From: Terriglobus aquaticus
GTDB taxonomy: Bacteria; Acidobacteriota; Terriglobia; Terriglobales; Acidobacteriaceae
Length of the DNA: 64,000 nt
Reading direction: 5' to 3'
NCBI RefSeq assembly: GCF_025685415.1
Contig: NZ_JAGSYB010000001.1
Location: 992,001-1,056,000, forward strand
Positions 7,660 through 16,416 of this stretch are shown one piece after another. Made by a program: the position numbers and the translations under genes. Every line of letters begins with the position of its first letter. Positions within the stretch are counted from its first letter, which is position 1. A model generated the notes under the pieces. It searched no databases and was not told the origin of the DNA. It saw nothing but the letters and a program-made list of their open reading frames with translations.

Positions 7660-9786
7660 ATGCCGCACAACGCTCTTGCCAGCGCCGCTTCGTCCTACCT
7701 GCGATCTGCAATGCACCAGCCCATCCACTGGCACCAGTGGGGCGAAGAGGCGTTCACCAAAGCGCAAGAGCAAGACAAGCCCATCCTGCTCGACATCGGG
7801 GCCGTCTGGTGCCACTGGTGCCACGTGATGGATCGCGAGTCTTACGAGGACCCCGCACTCGCCGAGCTGATCAACCGCGAGTACATCACCATCAAGGTCG
7901 ATCGTGACGAACGTCCCGACGTCGACACGCGCTACCAGGCAGCGGTGCAGGCCATCAGCGGTCAGGGGGGTTGGCCGCTCACCGCATTCCTTACGCCGCA
8001 GGGTCACCCCTTCTTCGGCGGCACGTATTTCCCGCCGACCGAGCGCATGGGCCGACCCAGCTTCCGCCGCGTGCTCGAGACCATGGCCGACGCCTTTCGC
8101 CACAAGCGCGAAGACGTGAACGATTCCGCCGGTTCCGTCATGCAGGCCATCGAGTACAACGAAGCCTTCGCCGGCGGAGCGACCGATCTGCAGAACTCCT
8201 CGGCTGGCATCGCTCTCATCGACAAGCTCGTCGCCTCGGCGCTGCAGTCCTACGACCCCCGCCACGGCGGCTTCGGATCGCAACCCAAGTTCCCGCATCC
8301 AGCCGCGCTGGACATGCTCATCGACGCGGCTTCGCGCTCCGGCCCCAATCACGCTAAGGCCGCTGAAGCTGCACAGGGCACCCTGCACAAGATGTTTCGC
8401 GGCGGCGTGTACGACCAGCTCGCCGGCGGCTTCCATCGTTATTCGGTTGATGAGCGTTGGGTCGTTCCGCACTTCGAAAAGATGAGCTACGACAACTCGG
8501 AGCTCTTGCGCAGTTACGTTCACGGCTTCCAAACCTTCGTCGATCCGGAGTTTGCCCGCGCCGCCACCGACATTCTGCGCTGGATGGACGAGTGGCTCTC
8601 CGACCGCGAGCAGGGCGGCTTCTATGCCTCGCAGGACGCAGACATTTCGCTGGACGACGATGGCGACTACTTCACCTGGACCCGTGCGGAAGCAGAAGCC
8701 GTGCTCACGCCGGAAGAGTTTGCCATCGCCGCGCCGTACTTCGACATCGGCACAGTCGGCGACATGCACCACGACCCCGCGCGCAATGTCCTGTTCCGTC
8801 CGGTCGATCTCGCTCCTCTGGCGAACGAACTGAACCTGAGCCGCGAAGAAGCAGAACGCCTGCTTGCCTCCGCGAAGCAGAAGCTGTATGCGACCCGCCT
8901 AGAACGCCCCACACCGTTCGTCGACAAGACCCTCTACACCGGCTGGAACAGCATGGCCATCCGCGCCTACCTGGAAGCCGGTCGCGCCCTGCAGCGGCCC
9001 GAGGCGGTCGCCTTCGGCCTGAGGAGCCTCCAGCGCGTTCTCTCCGTCGCATGGCGCAACGGGCAGGTGGGACACGTGGTCGCCTGGGGCGATCCGCAGG
9101 CGCCTGCGCCAGATGTTCCCGGCAACCTGGAAGACGCCGTCTTCCTCGCAGACGCCTGCCTGACCGCCTTCGAGGTCACCGGCGACACGAACTGGTTCCG
9201 CTCCGCCAAAGAGATCGCAGACAGCCTCCTCGCCCGCTTCAGCGACACCGAGAAAGGCGGCTTCTTTGACACGGATATCGCCGGTGGCACCGCGTTGGGA
9301 GCACTCAGCGCCCGCCGCAAGCCTCTGCAGGACGCCCCCACACCGGCCGGCAATCCGGCAGCCGCCGCACTGCTGCTTCGTCTGGCCACGCTGACCGGCG
9401 ACGAGGTGTACCGCTCTGCCGCGGAACGTACCCTGGAGTGCTTCGCGGGCATCGTCGAACACTTCGGCCTATACGCCGCCACCTTCGGCTTGGCGCTCGG
9501 CCTCTTGGTGCGGCCCGCCGTGCAGGTCGTCATTCTCGAGGGCGAACAGGGAGCCTCGGCCGCCCGTGAGCTGGAAGCAATAGCTCTCGCGCGCTACGCC
9601 GTGAACAAGACGGTGCTCCGCATCCCCGCCAGCCGCCGCGCCGACCTGCCACCAGCCCTCGCCGAAACGCTGCCCGGCATCGAGGTGGCTACAGGCGCCG
9701 TGGCGCTGGTCTGCTCCGGCAACACCTGTCAGCCGCCGGCACGTTCCGCAGAAGACCTGATCGCCGCACTAGCCGCAGCGCTCTAG
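7660..9786 (+). CDS. DUF255 thioredoxin-fold protein (YyaL/SSP411 family)
   Basis: Large two-domain protein of the YyaL/spermatogenesis-associated protein 20 family, 708 residues, the usual length. The N-terminal DUF255 thioredoxin-like domain (about 15-175) has WCHWCH with Cys51 and Cys54, then KVDRDERPDVD and GGWPLTAFLTP, all signature blocks. The remainder is an (alpha/alpha)6-barrel of the N-acylglucosamine 2-epimerase/cellobiose-epimerase type, with GGFHRYSVDERW and PHFEKMSYDN in the middle. Its biochemical role is not established in bacteria; the CxxC suggests redox or isomerase chemistry. No signal peptide. It ends shortly before the convergent MscS gene. Confidence 0.92.
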   Translation: MPHNALASAASSYLRSAMHQPIHWHQWGEEAFTKAQEQDKPILLDIGAVWCHWCHVMDRESYEDPALAELINREYITIKVDRDERPDVDTRYQAAVQAISGQGGWPLTAFLTPQGHPFFGGTYFPPTERMGRPSFRRVLETMADAFRHKREDVNDSAGSVMQAIEYNEAFAGGATDLQNSSAGIALIDKLVASALQSYDPRHGGFGSQPKFPHPAALDMLIDAASRSGPNHAKAAEAAQGTLHKMFRGGVYDQLAGGFHRYSVDERWVVPHFEKMSYDNSELLRSYVHGFQTFVDPEFARAATDILRWMDEWLSDREQGGFYASQDADISLDDDGDYFTWTRAEAEAVLTPEEFAIAAPYFDIGTVGDMHHDPARNVLFRPVDLAPLANELNLSREEAERLLASAKQKLYATRLERPTPFVDKTLYTGWNSMAIRAYLEAGRALQRPEAVAFGLRSLQRVLSVAWRNGQVGHVVAWGDPQAPAPDVPGNLEDAVFLADACLTAFEVTGDTNWFRSAKEIADSLLARFSDTEKGGFFDTDIAGGTALGALSARRKPLQDAPTPAGNPAAAALLLRLATLTGDEVYRSAAERTLECFAGIVEHFGLYAATFGLALGLLVRPAVQVVILEGEQGASAARELEAIALARYAVNKTVLRIPASRRADLPPALAETLPGIEVATGAVALVCSGNTCQPPARSAEDLIAALAAAL

Positions 9787-9828
9787 CGCGCGACCTCGGT
9801 GCAAGTTCGCCCGGCTTACCTGTTCCTG

Positions 9829-10797
9829 CTATCCCGCTTGCAGCGGTGCGTCACCCGAGGTGGCCGGCGCCGCCGCCGCAGCGGGCGCCTGCAGGATCGC
9901 CGTCGCCGGCACACCTAGCGGGATGTCCTCCTTGGCGAACTCCAGCAGGATGCGCCTGCGAATCTCCCGCAGCACACCATCCTTCTGGTTCGCCCTGACC
10001 CGAAGGTTCACCGGAAAGACCACCTCGCGGCCGTTGATACGGTCTACGCCCAGCACGTCCGGATCGGCAATCGCCACCTCGGCGAAAGCAGGGGAGCGAC
10101 GAACATCGAGCGCCACGCGCCGCAGCACCTCCATTACCTTGTCCGGATCCGCAGACGCATCGACGGACACTGACAGCGACGCGACCGAGTACTCGCGCGA
10201 CAGGTTCGATACCGTCGTAATCTGCGAGTTCGGGATAAAGTACTGCGTTCCATCTCCGTCCCGAACCGTGGTCGCGCGCAGCGAGATATCCTCCACCGTC
10301 CCGGTCAGTCCCGCCACCTTGACCACGTCGCCGACGTTGAACTGGTCTTCCACCAGGATGAACAGACCATTCAGCATGTCCTTGAAGAGCGACTGCGCTC
10401 CAAACGATATGCCGAGCCCGACCACGCCCGCCGACGCCAACAGCGGTTTCAGGTCGATGTTGAACACGGGCAGAACTTGCAGCAGCACAAGAAAGCCGAT
10501 CACGCCATACGCGGTGGCTCGCAGGATGGCCGACAAGGTGCGCAGCTGCGCCGCCCGGCGTGCATTGCCGATCGAGTTGTCTGCGATGTGCCGCATCCGT
10601 TTCACGGCGAATGCCACCAGCCGCTGCAGCGCCACTGCAATCAGAAGGATGAACAGGAGCTTGGGCAGGTCGTGCCGAACAAACGAGATCAGGTCCGCAT
10701 GCCAGTCTGCCAGCAGATCGTGGAAGCTGTTGCCATCCGGTGCAGAAGGCAGAGGGCTCAGCAGGGTAGCGGGCATTGCCGGGTGAAATACAGGCAT
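9829..10797 (-). CDS. MscS-family small-conductance mechanosensitive channel
   Basis: Inner-membrane channel that opens under membrane tension to relieve osmotic downshock. Hydrophobic helices near the N-terminus are followed by the pore helix and MscS beta domain: ASAGVVGLGISFGAQS, then LFKDMLNGLFILVED and FNVGDVV, the family signature. PNSQITTVSNLSR is in the cytoplasmic vestibule. The C-terminus is Ala/Pro-rich. I chose the ATG at 10797 because AGGA lies eight bases upstream. Upstream in-frame starts at 10806 and 10893 exist, but the last would run almost onto the divergent gene at 10910. About 322 residues, with three predicted membrane helices as in E. coli MscS. Confidence 0.9.
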   Translation of the reverse strand: MPVFHPAMPATLLSPLPSAPDGNSFHDLLADWHADLISFVRHDLPKLLFILLIAVALQRLVAFAVKRMRHIADNSIGNARRAAQLRTLSAILRATAYGVIGFLVLLQVLPVFNIDLKPLLASAGVVGLGISFGAQSLFKDMLNGLFILVEDQFNVGDVVKVAGLTGTVEDISLRATTVRDGDGTQYFIPNSQITTVSNLSREYSVASLSVSVDASADPDKVMEVLRRVALDVRRSPAFAEVAIADPDVLGVDRINGREVVFPVNLRVRANQKDGVLREIRRRILLEFAKEDIPLGVPATAILQAPAAAAAPATSGDAPLQAG

Positions 10798-10909
10798 CCG
10801 CTTCATCCTAAAACGCCAAGGCAGCCTCGTCAGATCACCGCGCAGTCCGATTCGACGCACGATGAGGTACGCTCGATTTTGTACCATCGCCAACTTCGGT
10901 GAGACGCGG

Positions 10910-11290
10910 ATGGGAACCTTGGCAGAACACTTCGGTTTGGCCCGGCCCGCCTCCGCCGGTGCGTTGCTCCTGGCTTCGTTGGTGTGTGTACCGGCGATGC
11001 GCGCGCAGGTCGATGCCCGTCCTCCGGCCGGCAGTCTTCCTCACCCTGACGCCTCGGAGGAGAACGATCCCTTCCGGAACAACCCCGAGTTACGCGAGCG
11101 CCTCCAGAAAGGTCGCGCGACAGAGCGTCAAAGGCGTATTGTGGACGACGCCAATCGGCTGGTCGTCTTGACCGCGCAATACCGAACCGCGCTTGCTGCA
11201 CACGGTACTGCAACGGCGGATGATCAAAAGCTTCTCATCCAAATTGAGAAGCTTGCCCGTGAGGTGAAGGACCGCATGAGGGGGATGTAG
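10910..11290 (+). CDS. Small secreted protein, first of three tandem related genes
   Basis: Function unknown. About 126 residues with a signal peptide (hydrophobic stretch to about residue 32, ending in an AQ cleavage-like site), then a charged, probably helical domain. The C-terminal half contains RQRRIVDDANRLVVLT and KLLIQIEKLAREVKDRM, which recur in the next two genes. The ATG at 10910 is preferred over an upstream start at 10862, because it begins the signal peptide properly and leaves a promoter gap to the divergent MscS gene. The three genes run in one direction with gaps of about 40 bases, so they are probably one transcript. Confidence 0.8.
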   Translation: MGTLAEHFGLARPASAGALLLASLVCVPAMRAQVDARPPAGSLPHPDASEENDPFRNNPELRERLQKGRATERQRRIVDDANRLVVLTAQYRTALAAHGTATADDQKLLIQIEKLAREVKDRMRGM

Positions 11291-11332
11291 CAAGAGCAGT
11301 ACCCCCGCACGGTCCGTGATGGATGGTGTGTG

Positions 11333-11683
11333 ATGTTTGCAGTTCCGATGAGGAGAATGTCGATCCGAACCTGCCGTCTAACCGTGTGCGCAACCCTGTG
11401 TGGCGCAGCGTTTGTCACGGTCGGCCGCACCGCTACGGCGCAGTCCGCAGCGTTGATCGGCGGCAACCAGGTGCAGCGGGTGGAGAACCAGCAGAAGCAG
11501 ATGGCTGCGGAAGCTCGCCAGAAAAAGATGGAAACGGACGCGGCCAGGCTGGTGGAGATGGCACAGCAACTGAAGACCAGCGTAGACAAGACCAACAAGG
11601 ACGTCCTGTCAGTGGACGTGATCAAGGAAGCCGAGCGCATCGAAAAACTTGCACGTGAGGTGCGCGAAGGCATGCGACAGTAG
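11333..11683 (+). CDS. Small secreted protein, second of three tandem related genes
   Basis: Function unknown. About 116 residues with a basic N-terminus and hydrophobic segment (about 10-37) ending in TATAQ, a plausible signal-peptidase I site, then a helical, Gln/Lys-rich body. It shares with its neighbours the block DAARLVEMAQQLKTSV and the C-terminal ERIEKLAREVREGM. A GTG at 11330 directly precedes the ATG at 11333; internal ATGs at 11348 and 11357 are also possible starts, and no convincing ribosome-binding site decides between them. It is the most diverged of the three in the middle region. Confidence 0.75.
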   Translation: MFAVPMRRMSIRTCRLTVCATLCGAAFVTVGRTATAQSAALIGGNQVQRVENQQKQMAAEARQKKMETDAARLVEMAQQLKTSVDKTNKDVLSVDVIKEAERIEKLAREVREGMRQ

Positions 11684-11718
11684 TTGCTTTTCCTCGGGAA
11701 CCGTGTCACGCTGCGTTC

Positions 11719-12192
11719 ATGACAAAGGCAGGGGGGTGGACGTTCCCGAGGCTGAAAAGCCTCTTGCTGTGCGTAGCGCTGCCGCTTGCGGCAGCCGTTT
11801 CCGCTTCGGGCCAGAAGGGCGGCAGCAGCGGTGGTGGCCACCCAGCGCCGGCTCCCGCGCCCGCGCCCACGCCTTCTCCCGTCCGCAGCCCGGGCAACAC
11901 GGGCGGCGTGTACGGCTCGTCGCCCTACGGCTCTTCGCCGTATGCCCCGTACGGCATCAATTCGCCCTTCTTCGGCGGTAGCGACGTCACGCCCCAGCAG
12001 GCCAGTCTGTACAGCCGGCTCCAGCGTCAGGAGCGCCAGAAGCGAATCGTCACCGATACCAATAAGCTGGTCGCACTGACTTCGGAGTATCAGCACGCCC
12101 TGCAGCAGGGCGGCCAGACACCGGACACCGACCGCAAGCTGCGCGACATCGAGAAGCTCGCCCGCAATCTTCGCGCAACCCTCGTCCAGTAA
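11719..12192 (+). CDS. Secreted protein with Pro/Ala linker, third tandem gene
   Basis: Function unknown. 157 residues: signal peptide to about residue 31, a low-complexity Gly/Pro/Ala linker (AP repeats at about 42-52, then Ser-Pro-Tyr repeats), then the shared helical domain. That domain holds RQKRIVTDTNKLVALTSEY and RKLRDIEKLARNLRATL, closely matching the first gene. The longer linker distinguishes it from its neighbours. It ends 17 bases before the convergent subtilase stop, with no terminator visible in the gap. Confidence 0.8.
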   Translation: MTKAGGWTFPRLKSLLLCVALPLAAAVSASGQKGGSSGGGHPAPAPAPAPTPSPVRSPGNTGGVYGSSPYGSSPYAPYGINSPFFGGSDVTPQQASLYSRLQRQERQKRIVTDTNKLVALTSEYQHALQQGGQTPDTDRKLRDIEKLARNLRATLVQ

Positions 12193-12209
12193 TCGCACCC
12201 GCAATCAGT

Positions 12210-13928
12210 TCAACGCTGCATCGCAGTGTTCGTATCCAGCAGCGTGCTTCCGCCCTTTAGGGCCGTGGTCCCGGAGCGCATAGCTGCCGCCAACTCGGCC
12301 GGCGTCCAGGCCGGGTGAGTCGCCCGCAGCAGGGCCGCAGCGCCCGCCGCCAGTCCGGCGGAAGCACTCGTTCCCATCGCCTGCACATACGCCGCGTGGC
12401 CGAAATTAAAGCAGCCGTAGGAGTGAGCGTGATCCGACGGGGCGCCGTCTGCCGTTCCCGGCACGCCACTTGAGCAGGCGCCGCGAATCCAGCCGGACAC
12501 AGCCTCGTCTGCACCGGCCGGGTAATTGCCGCCAGGCGCGGCCACTGCCTGCAGCGGAGCGCCGTAATTCGAGTAGTAGGGCAGAGTCACCGCACCGGCC
12601 GAGCACGCCGCACCCGTCCGGTTGTCTTCCGCGCAATCCGGATTGCTGGTCGCCGTCACCGCGAGCACATCGCGTGCCTGCGCCGGCAGTTCCAGGTAGC
12701 GGCTATTGCTCAGGTCAAACCCGTCGTTGCCTGCAGCCGCCACGATCAGAACACCCGCATTCGCCGCCGCATGCGTCACCTGGTCAAACGCGGACTTCAA
12801 TCCGGCACCGTCACCCGTGTACAGGTCCACGATGCTGCCCAGTGATAGCACAATCACATCGGCATGCTGGCTCACCGCATCATCGATGCCCTTGAGCAGC
12901 CACGACACCAATCCCGAGGCCTGGCCCGCCTGGCACTGTGCGGAGACGGTGACGCCCGTGCCCGGCATGCGCTGCAGCACCTTGATGTTCAGAATCGTTG
13001 CCGACGGTGCCACGCCGACCACCCGGCCGGTGCTGGCGCCCATCGCGCCCGCAGCCAGCGAAGCAACCCACGTACCGTGGCCCTCCTGGTCCTGTGGCGA
13101 ACCGTCATCGCAGGGACTGAAATCATCGCTGGAGTCCACCTCCGACAGGTTCAGCGCAAGGTTGGGAGCAATGTCCGGGTGAGTGCGATCTACACCGCTG
13201 TCGAGCACGGCGATGCGAACACCGCTGCCAAGCGTCCGGTTCCACGGCCCGGTCACCGTGCCGCCCAGAACGCCCATGCCGTACCCGCCCGCGGCCCGTA
13301 CCGCCCATCCCTGCGGCGAGCCCTGGTAGAAGGTGTCGGTCGGAGCCGGCGTATTTGCGTTGCCTGAGTTAGAAGAGGCGCTAGCGCCGGCAGCCTGCGT
13401 GCCCGCCGGTGTCGACGCGGTTCCACTCCCGCCTCCGCTCGCCGGTGTACCGCTGCCGCTCTTCGCGGCATTGCCGCTGCCGGAATTATTGATGGCCACC
13501 GGCTGCAGCGGATCCACCGCCACGGGCCGTACCGGCGCGGACCGCCGCACCAGCACAGAACCACTCGCCTGTTCCGGCACAGCGGCGCTGCGCAGAAGCG
13601 CGTGAGCGTACACCCGGACATCCGGCAGCACCTGCGCCACCGTAGGATCCGCGGCGATCCTTCGCATGGCGGTCGCGGACGCGCTCACCGCCGCAGTCCC
13701 CAGATGCGGATGAACCGTCACCTCCGAAGCTCCCGTCTCACGCAAGCGTTGCGCGCGATCGGAGACGGCCGTTCCCGAACAAAACAAGACCAGGTAGTGC
13801 CCAGGTATGGTCGGGCTGGTCAGCGAAGGTGCCTGGGCCCGAATCGCCTGTGGAGCCAGGCTGCCGATGACCAGCACCGCCAGTTGTGCCAGCATGATTC
13901 GAAAAGGGGAAGCGAGGTTCGCGGCCAC
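12210..13928 (-). CDS. Secreted subtilisin-like S8 serine protease
   Basis: Exported subtilase. The catalytic triad is complete: Asp243 in AVLDSGVD, His284 in GHGTWVAS and Ser521 in [11 protein letters not shown], with the oxyanion Asn401 in AAAGND. A signal peptide occupies about 1-32 (ending AIRAQ). Residues 45-110 resemble an inhibitor I9-like propeptide. A disordered Ser/Gly/Ala/Thr linker at 148-195 separates it from the catalytic domain. Several cysteines in the catalytic domain (for example 273, 332, 432, 442, 485, 506) may form disulfides, consistent with export. The GTG start at 13928 has GGAG ten bases upstream. An internal ATG at 13895 would still leave a signal peptide. Likely an extracellular or periplasmic scavenging protease. 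Confidence 0.92.
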   Translation of the reverse strand: MAANLASPFRIMLAQLAVLVIGSLAPQAIRAQAPSLTSPTIPGHYLVLFCSGTAVSDRAQRLRETGASEVTVHPHLGTAAVSASATAMRRIAADPTVAQVLPDVRVYAHALLRSAAVPEQASGSVLVRRSAPVRPVAVDPLQPVAINNSGSGNAAKSGSGTPASGGGSGTASTPAGTQAAGASASSNSGNANTPAPTDTFYQGSPQGWAVRAAGGYGMGVLGGTVTGPWNRTLGSGVRIAVLDSGVDRTHPDIAPNLALNLSEVDSSDDFSPCDDGSPQDQEGHGTWVASLAAGAMGASTGRVVGVAPSATILNIKVLQRMPGTGVTVSAQCQAGQASGLVSWLLKGIDDAVSQHADVIVLSLGSIVDLYTGDGAGLKSAFDQVTHAAANAGVLIVAAAGNDGFDLSNSRYLELPAQARDVLAVTATSNPDCAEDNRTGAACSAGAVTLPYYSNYGAPLQAVAAPGGNYPAGADEAVSGWIRGACSSGVPGTADGAPSDHAHSYGCFNFGHAAYVQAMGTSASAGLAAGAAALLRATHPAWTPAELAAAMRSGTTALKGGSTLLDTNTAMQR

Positions 13929-14116
13929 GTGTCAGGTACTCCAGAAGCGTCGGATTGGCCGGGGCTCGTTTGTGCTTCATCCCCGGACAGGTTCTGTATC
14001 GGCACAGAGCACAGGAGCGTGAGGTCGTACCCACTCACCTGGCCGGCGCGCAGGCGCGGCGGACTCCCTGCGTAAGGGCCAGCCGTTTACAATCAACCGT
14101 TGCAGGAGAGCTACGG

Positions 14117-16294
14117 ATGGCAGGCAAAGCGGCAGGCACAGCAACCCGGGGCGGCAAGGGAAGCGCTGCTCTTTCGCGCGAGCAATGGATCCGCTTTTAC
14201 CGGACCATGTACCTCTCGCGGCGCACCGACGACCGCGAACTCCTTCTGAAAAAGCAGCAGAAGATTTTCTTTCAGATCTCCGGCGCCGGGCATGAAGCCC
14301 TGCTGACCGCCGCAGGCATGACCTTGCGCCCCGGGCACGACTGGTTCTTCCCGTACTACCGCGATCGCGCGCTGTGCCTGGCGCTCGGCCAGACTGTGGT
14401 CGACCAGCTGCTGCAGGCCGTGGGTGCTGGCACGGATCCCCAGAGCGGCGGCCGCCAAATGCCCTCGCACTGGACGAATAAGTCGCTGAACCTGGTTTCG
14501 CCGTCCTCGTCCACCGCCACGCAGTGCCTCCACGCCGTGGGCTGCGCCGAGGCCGGCCGGTACTTTCACCACCATCCCGAGGCTGCCAAGGGCACCTACG
14601 CGCCCACCGACTACCGCGCCTGGAAGGACGTTCAGTTCCACGCCGACGAGGTCGTCTACACCTCGATCGGCGAGGGCTCGACCAGCCAGGGCGAGTTCTG
14701 GGAGGCTCTTAACTCCGCCTCCAACGGCAAGCTGCCCGTCCTCTTCGTCGTCGAAGACAACGGATATGCCATCTCCACACCGGTCGAGACCAACACTCCC
14801 GGCGGCAACATCTCCCGCCTGGTGGCGAACTTCCCGAACTTCCACTTCGCCGAGATCGACGGCACCGATGCCCAGGCCTGCGTGGCCGCCATGCAGGAAG
14901 CAGCGGAGTACGTGCGTACCCGCAAAGGCCCGGCGCTCGTTCACGGCCACGTCATCCGCCCCTACTCGCATTCCCAGAGCGACGACGAGCGCCAGTACCG
15001 CGTCGCCGACGAACTCGAAGCCGACGCCCTCCGCGACCCCCTCGGTCGCATGCAGGCGTGGCTCATCCAGGAAGGTCTGCTCACCGAGGATGAGGTCAAC
15101 GCGCTCGAGCGCGAGGTCGACGAGGAGGTTCGAGCCGCCGCCGATCAGGCTCTGGCGGCGCCGCTGCCCGCCATCACCTCCATTCCGCTGCACGTCTATT
15201 CCGAACAGGTAGACCCGTGCAGCAGCGCCTTCTCCACGGCGCCCGCTCCCACCACCGGCACCGGCGACCGCACCATGGCCGACCTCATCAACGCCACCCT
15301 GCGTGACGAAATGCGCCGCGACGAACGCATTCTCATCTTCGGCGAAGACGTCGCAGATGCCAGCCGCGATCAGCATCTCAAATCCGGTGCTCTCAAGGGC
15401 AAAGGCGGTGTGTTCAAGCTCACCTCGGGCCTCCAGGCAGAGTTCGGCTCGGACCGCGTCTTCAACTCCCCACTGGCCGAGGCAAACATCACCGGCCGCG
15501 CCATCGGCATGGCCGTCCGCGGCCTGAAGCCCGTCGTTGAAATTCAATTCTTTGATTACATCTGGCCTGCCATGCACCAGATGCGCAACGAGTTGAGCGT
15601 CATGCGGTGGCGCTCCAACGGTCTGTTCTCGTCGCCCATCGTCATGCGTGTGCCCATCGGCGGATATCTGACCGGCGGCTCCATCTACCACTCGCAATCG
15701 GGCGAAAGCATCTTCACTCACACCCCCGGTGTGCGCGTGATCATGCCGTCCAACGCGCTCGACGCGGCCGGCCTGCTGCGCACCGCCATCCGGTGCGACG
15801 ACCCCGTTCTGTTCCTCGAACACAAGCGCCTGTATCGCGAAGCGTTCGGCCGCGCGCCGTACCCCGGGCCGGAGTACATGATTCCGTTCGGCAAGGCAAA
15901 GCAGCTCCGCGCCGGCACGGACCTGACCATCGTCACCTACGGCGCTCTGGTTCCGCGGGTGCTGCAAGCGGCTCAGCGCCTCTCTAGCGAACGCGACATC
16001 TCCACAGAGGTGCTGGACCTGCGCAGTCTGTCTCCCTACGACTTCGAGGCCATCGCGGAAAGCGTCCGCCGCACTAATCGTCTGCTGATCGTTCACGAGG
16101 ACATGCGAAGCTGGGGCTTCGGTGCCGAAGTCGCAGCACGCGCCGCGGAAGAGCTGTTCCATGATCTGGACGCGCCCGTGCGCCGCCTCGCCTCCATGGA
16201 CACGTTCGTCGCCTATCAGCCGGTGCTCGAAGACGTGATCCTGCCACAGGCGGACGACGTCTTCCGCGCGGCAGCCGAGCTCGCCGACTTCTAA
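14117..16294 (+). CDS. Fused E1 alpha-beta subunit of a 2-oxoacid dehydrogenase
   Basis: Thiamine-diphosphate decarboxylase component of a 2-oxoacid dehydrogenase complex (branched-chain 2-oxoacid or pyruvate type). One 725-residue chain holds the E1alpha half (about 1-350) and the E1beta half (about 395-725), normally two proteins. The alpha half shows the ThDP region [15 protein letters not shown] ... EDNGYAIST, with GEG in place of the usual GDG. The beta half starts with [14 protein letters not shown] and has [17 protein letters not shown] and [19 protein letters not shown] precedes the ATG by six bases. An Ala/Pro/Thr linker (about 370-390) joins the halves. No E2 or E3 gene is in the window, so the complex must be completed elsewhere. 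Confidence 0.92.
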   Translation: MAGKAAGTATRGGKGSAALSREQWIRFYRTMYLSRRTDDRELLLKKQQKIFFQISGAGHEALLTAAGMTLRPGHDWFFPYYRDRALCLALGQTVVDQLLQAVGAGTDPQSGGRQMPSHWTNKSLNLVSPSSSTATQCLHAVGCAEAGRYFHHHPEAAKGTYAPTDYRAWKDVQFHADEVVYTSIGEGSTSQGEFWEALNSASNGKLPVLFVVEDNGYAISTPVETNTPGGNISRLVANFPNFHFAEIDGTDAQACVAAMQEAAEYVRTRKGPALVHGHVIRPYSHSQSDDERQYRVADELEADALRDPLGRMQAWLIQEGLLTEDEVNALEREVDEEVRAAADQALAAPLPAITSIPLHVYSEQVDPCSSAFSTAPAPTTGTGDRTMADLINATLRDEMRRDERILIFGEDVADASRDQHLKSGALKGKGGVFKLTSGLQAEFGSDRVFNSPLAEANITGRAIGMAVRGLKPVVEIQFFDYIWPAMHQMRNELSVMRWRSNGLFSSPIVMRVPIGGYLTGGSIYHSQSGESIFTHTPGVRVIMPSNALDAAGLLRTAIRCDDPVLFLEHKRLYREAFGRAPYPGPEYMIPFGKAKQLRAGTDLTIVTYGALVPRVLQAAQRLSSERDISTEVLDLRSLSPYDFEAIAESVRRTNRLLIVHEDMRSWGFGAEVAARAAEELFHDLDAPVRRLASMDTFVAYQPVLEDVILPQADDVFRAAAELADF

Positions 16295-16416
16295 ACGGGG
16301 TGCGGGAAGGAGAGCCGGAGGTTGCCTCCGCCCCACAAAATACGCAGCGGGACGCAACAAGGTCCGCCCCCGCGGGTCTAGGCTAGTGGTTGCAAACTGC
16401 CCCGGGCAGGTGATCT

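Noticed and set aside
7606-8772. 388-codon open frame antisense to the DUF255 gene
   Set aside because: No recognisable protein features, and the sense gene is clear.
14111-16360. 749-codon open frame antisense to the E1 dehydrogenase
   Set aside because: Lacks any domain and mirrors the codon bias of the E1 gene, a usual artefact in GC-rich DNA.
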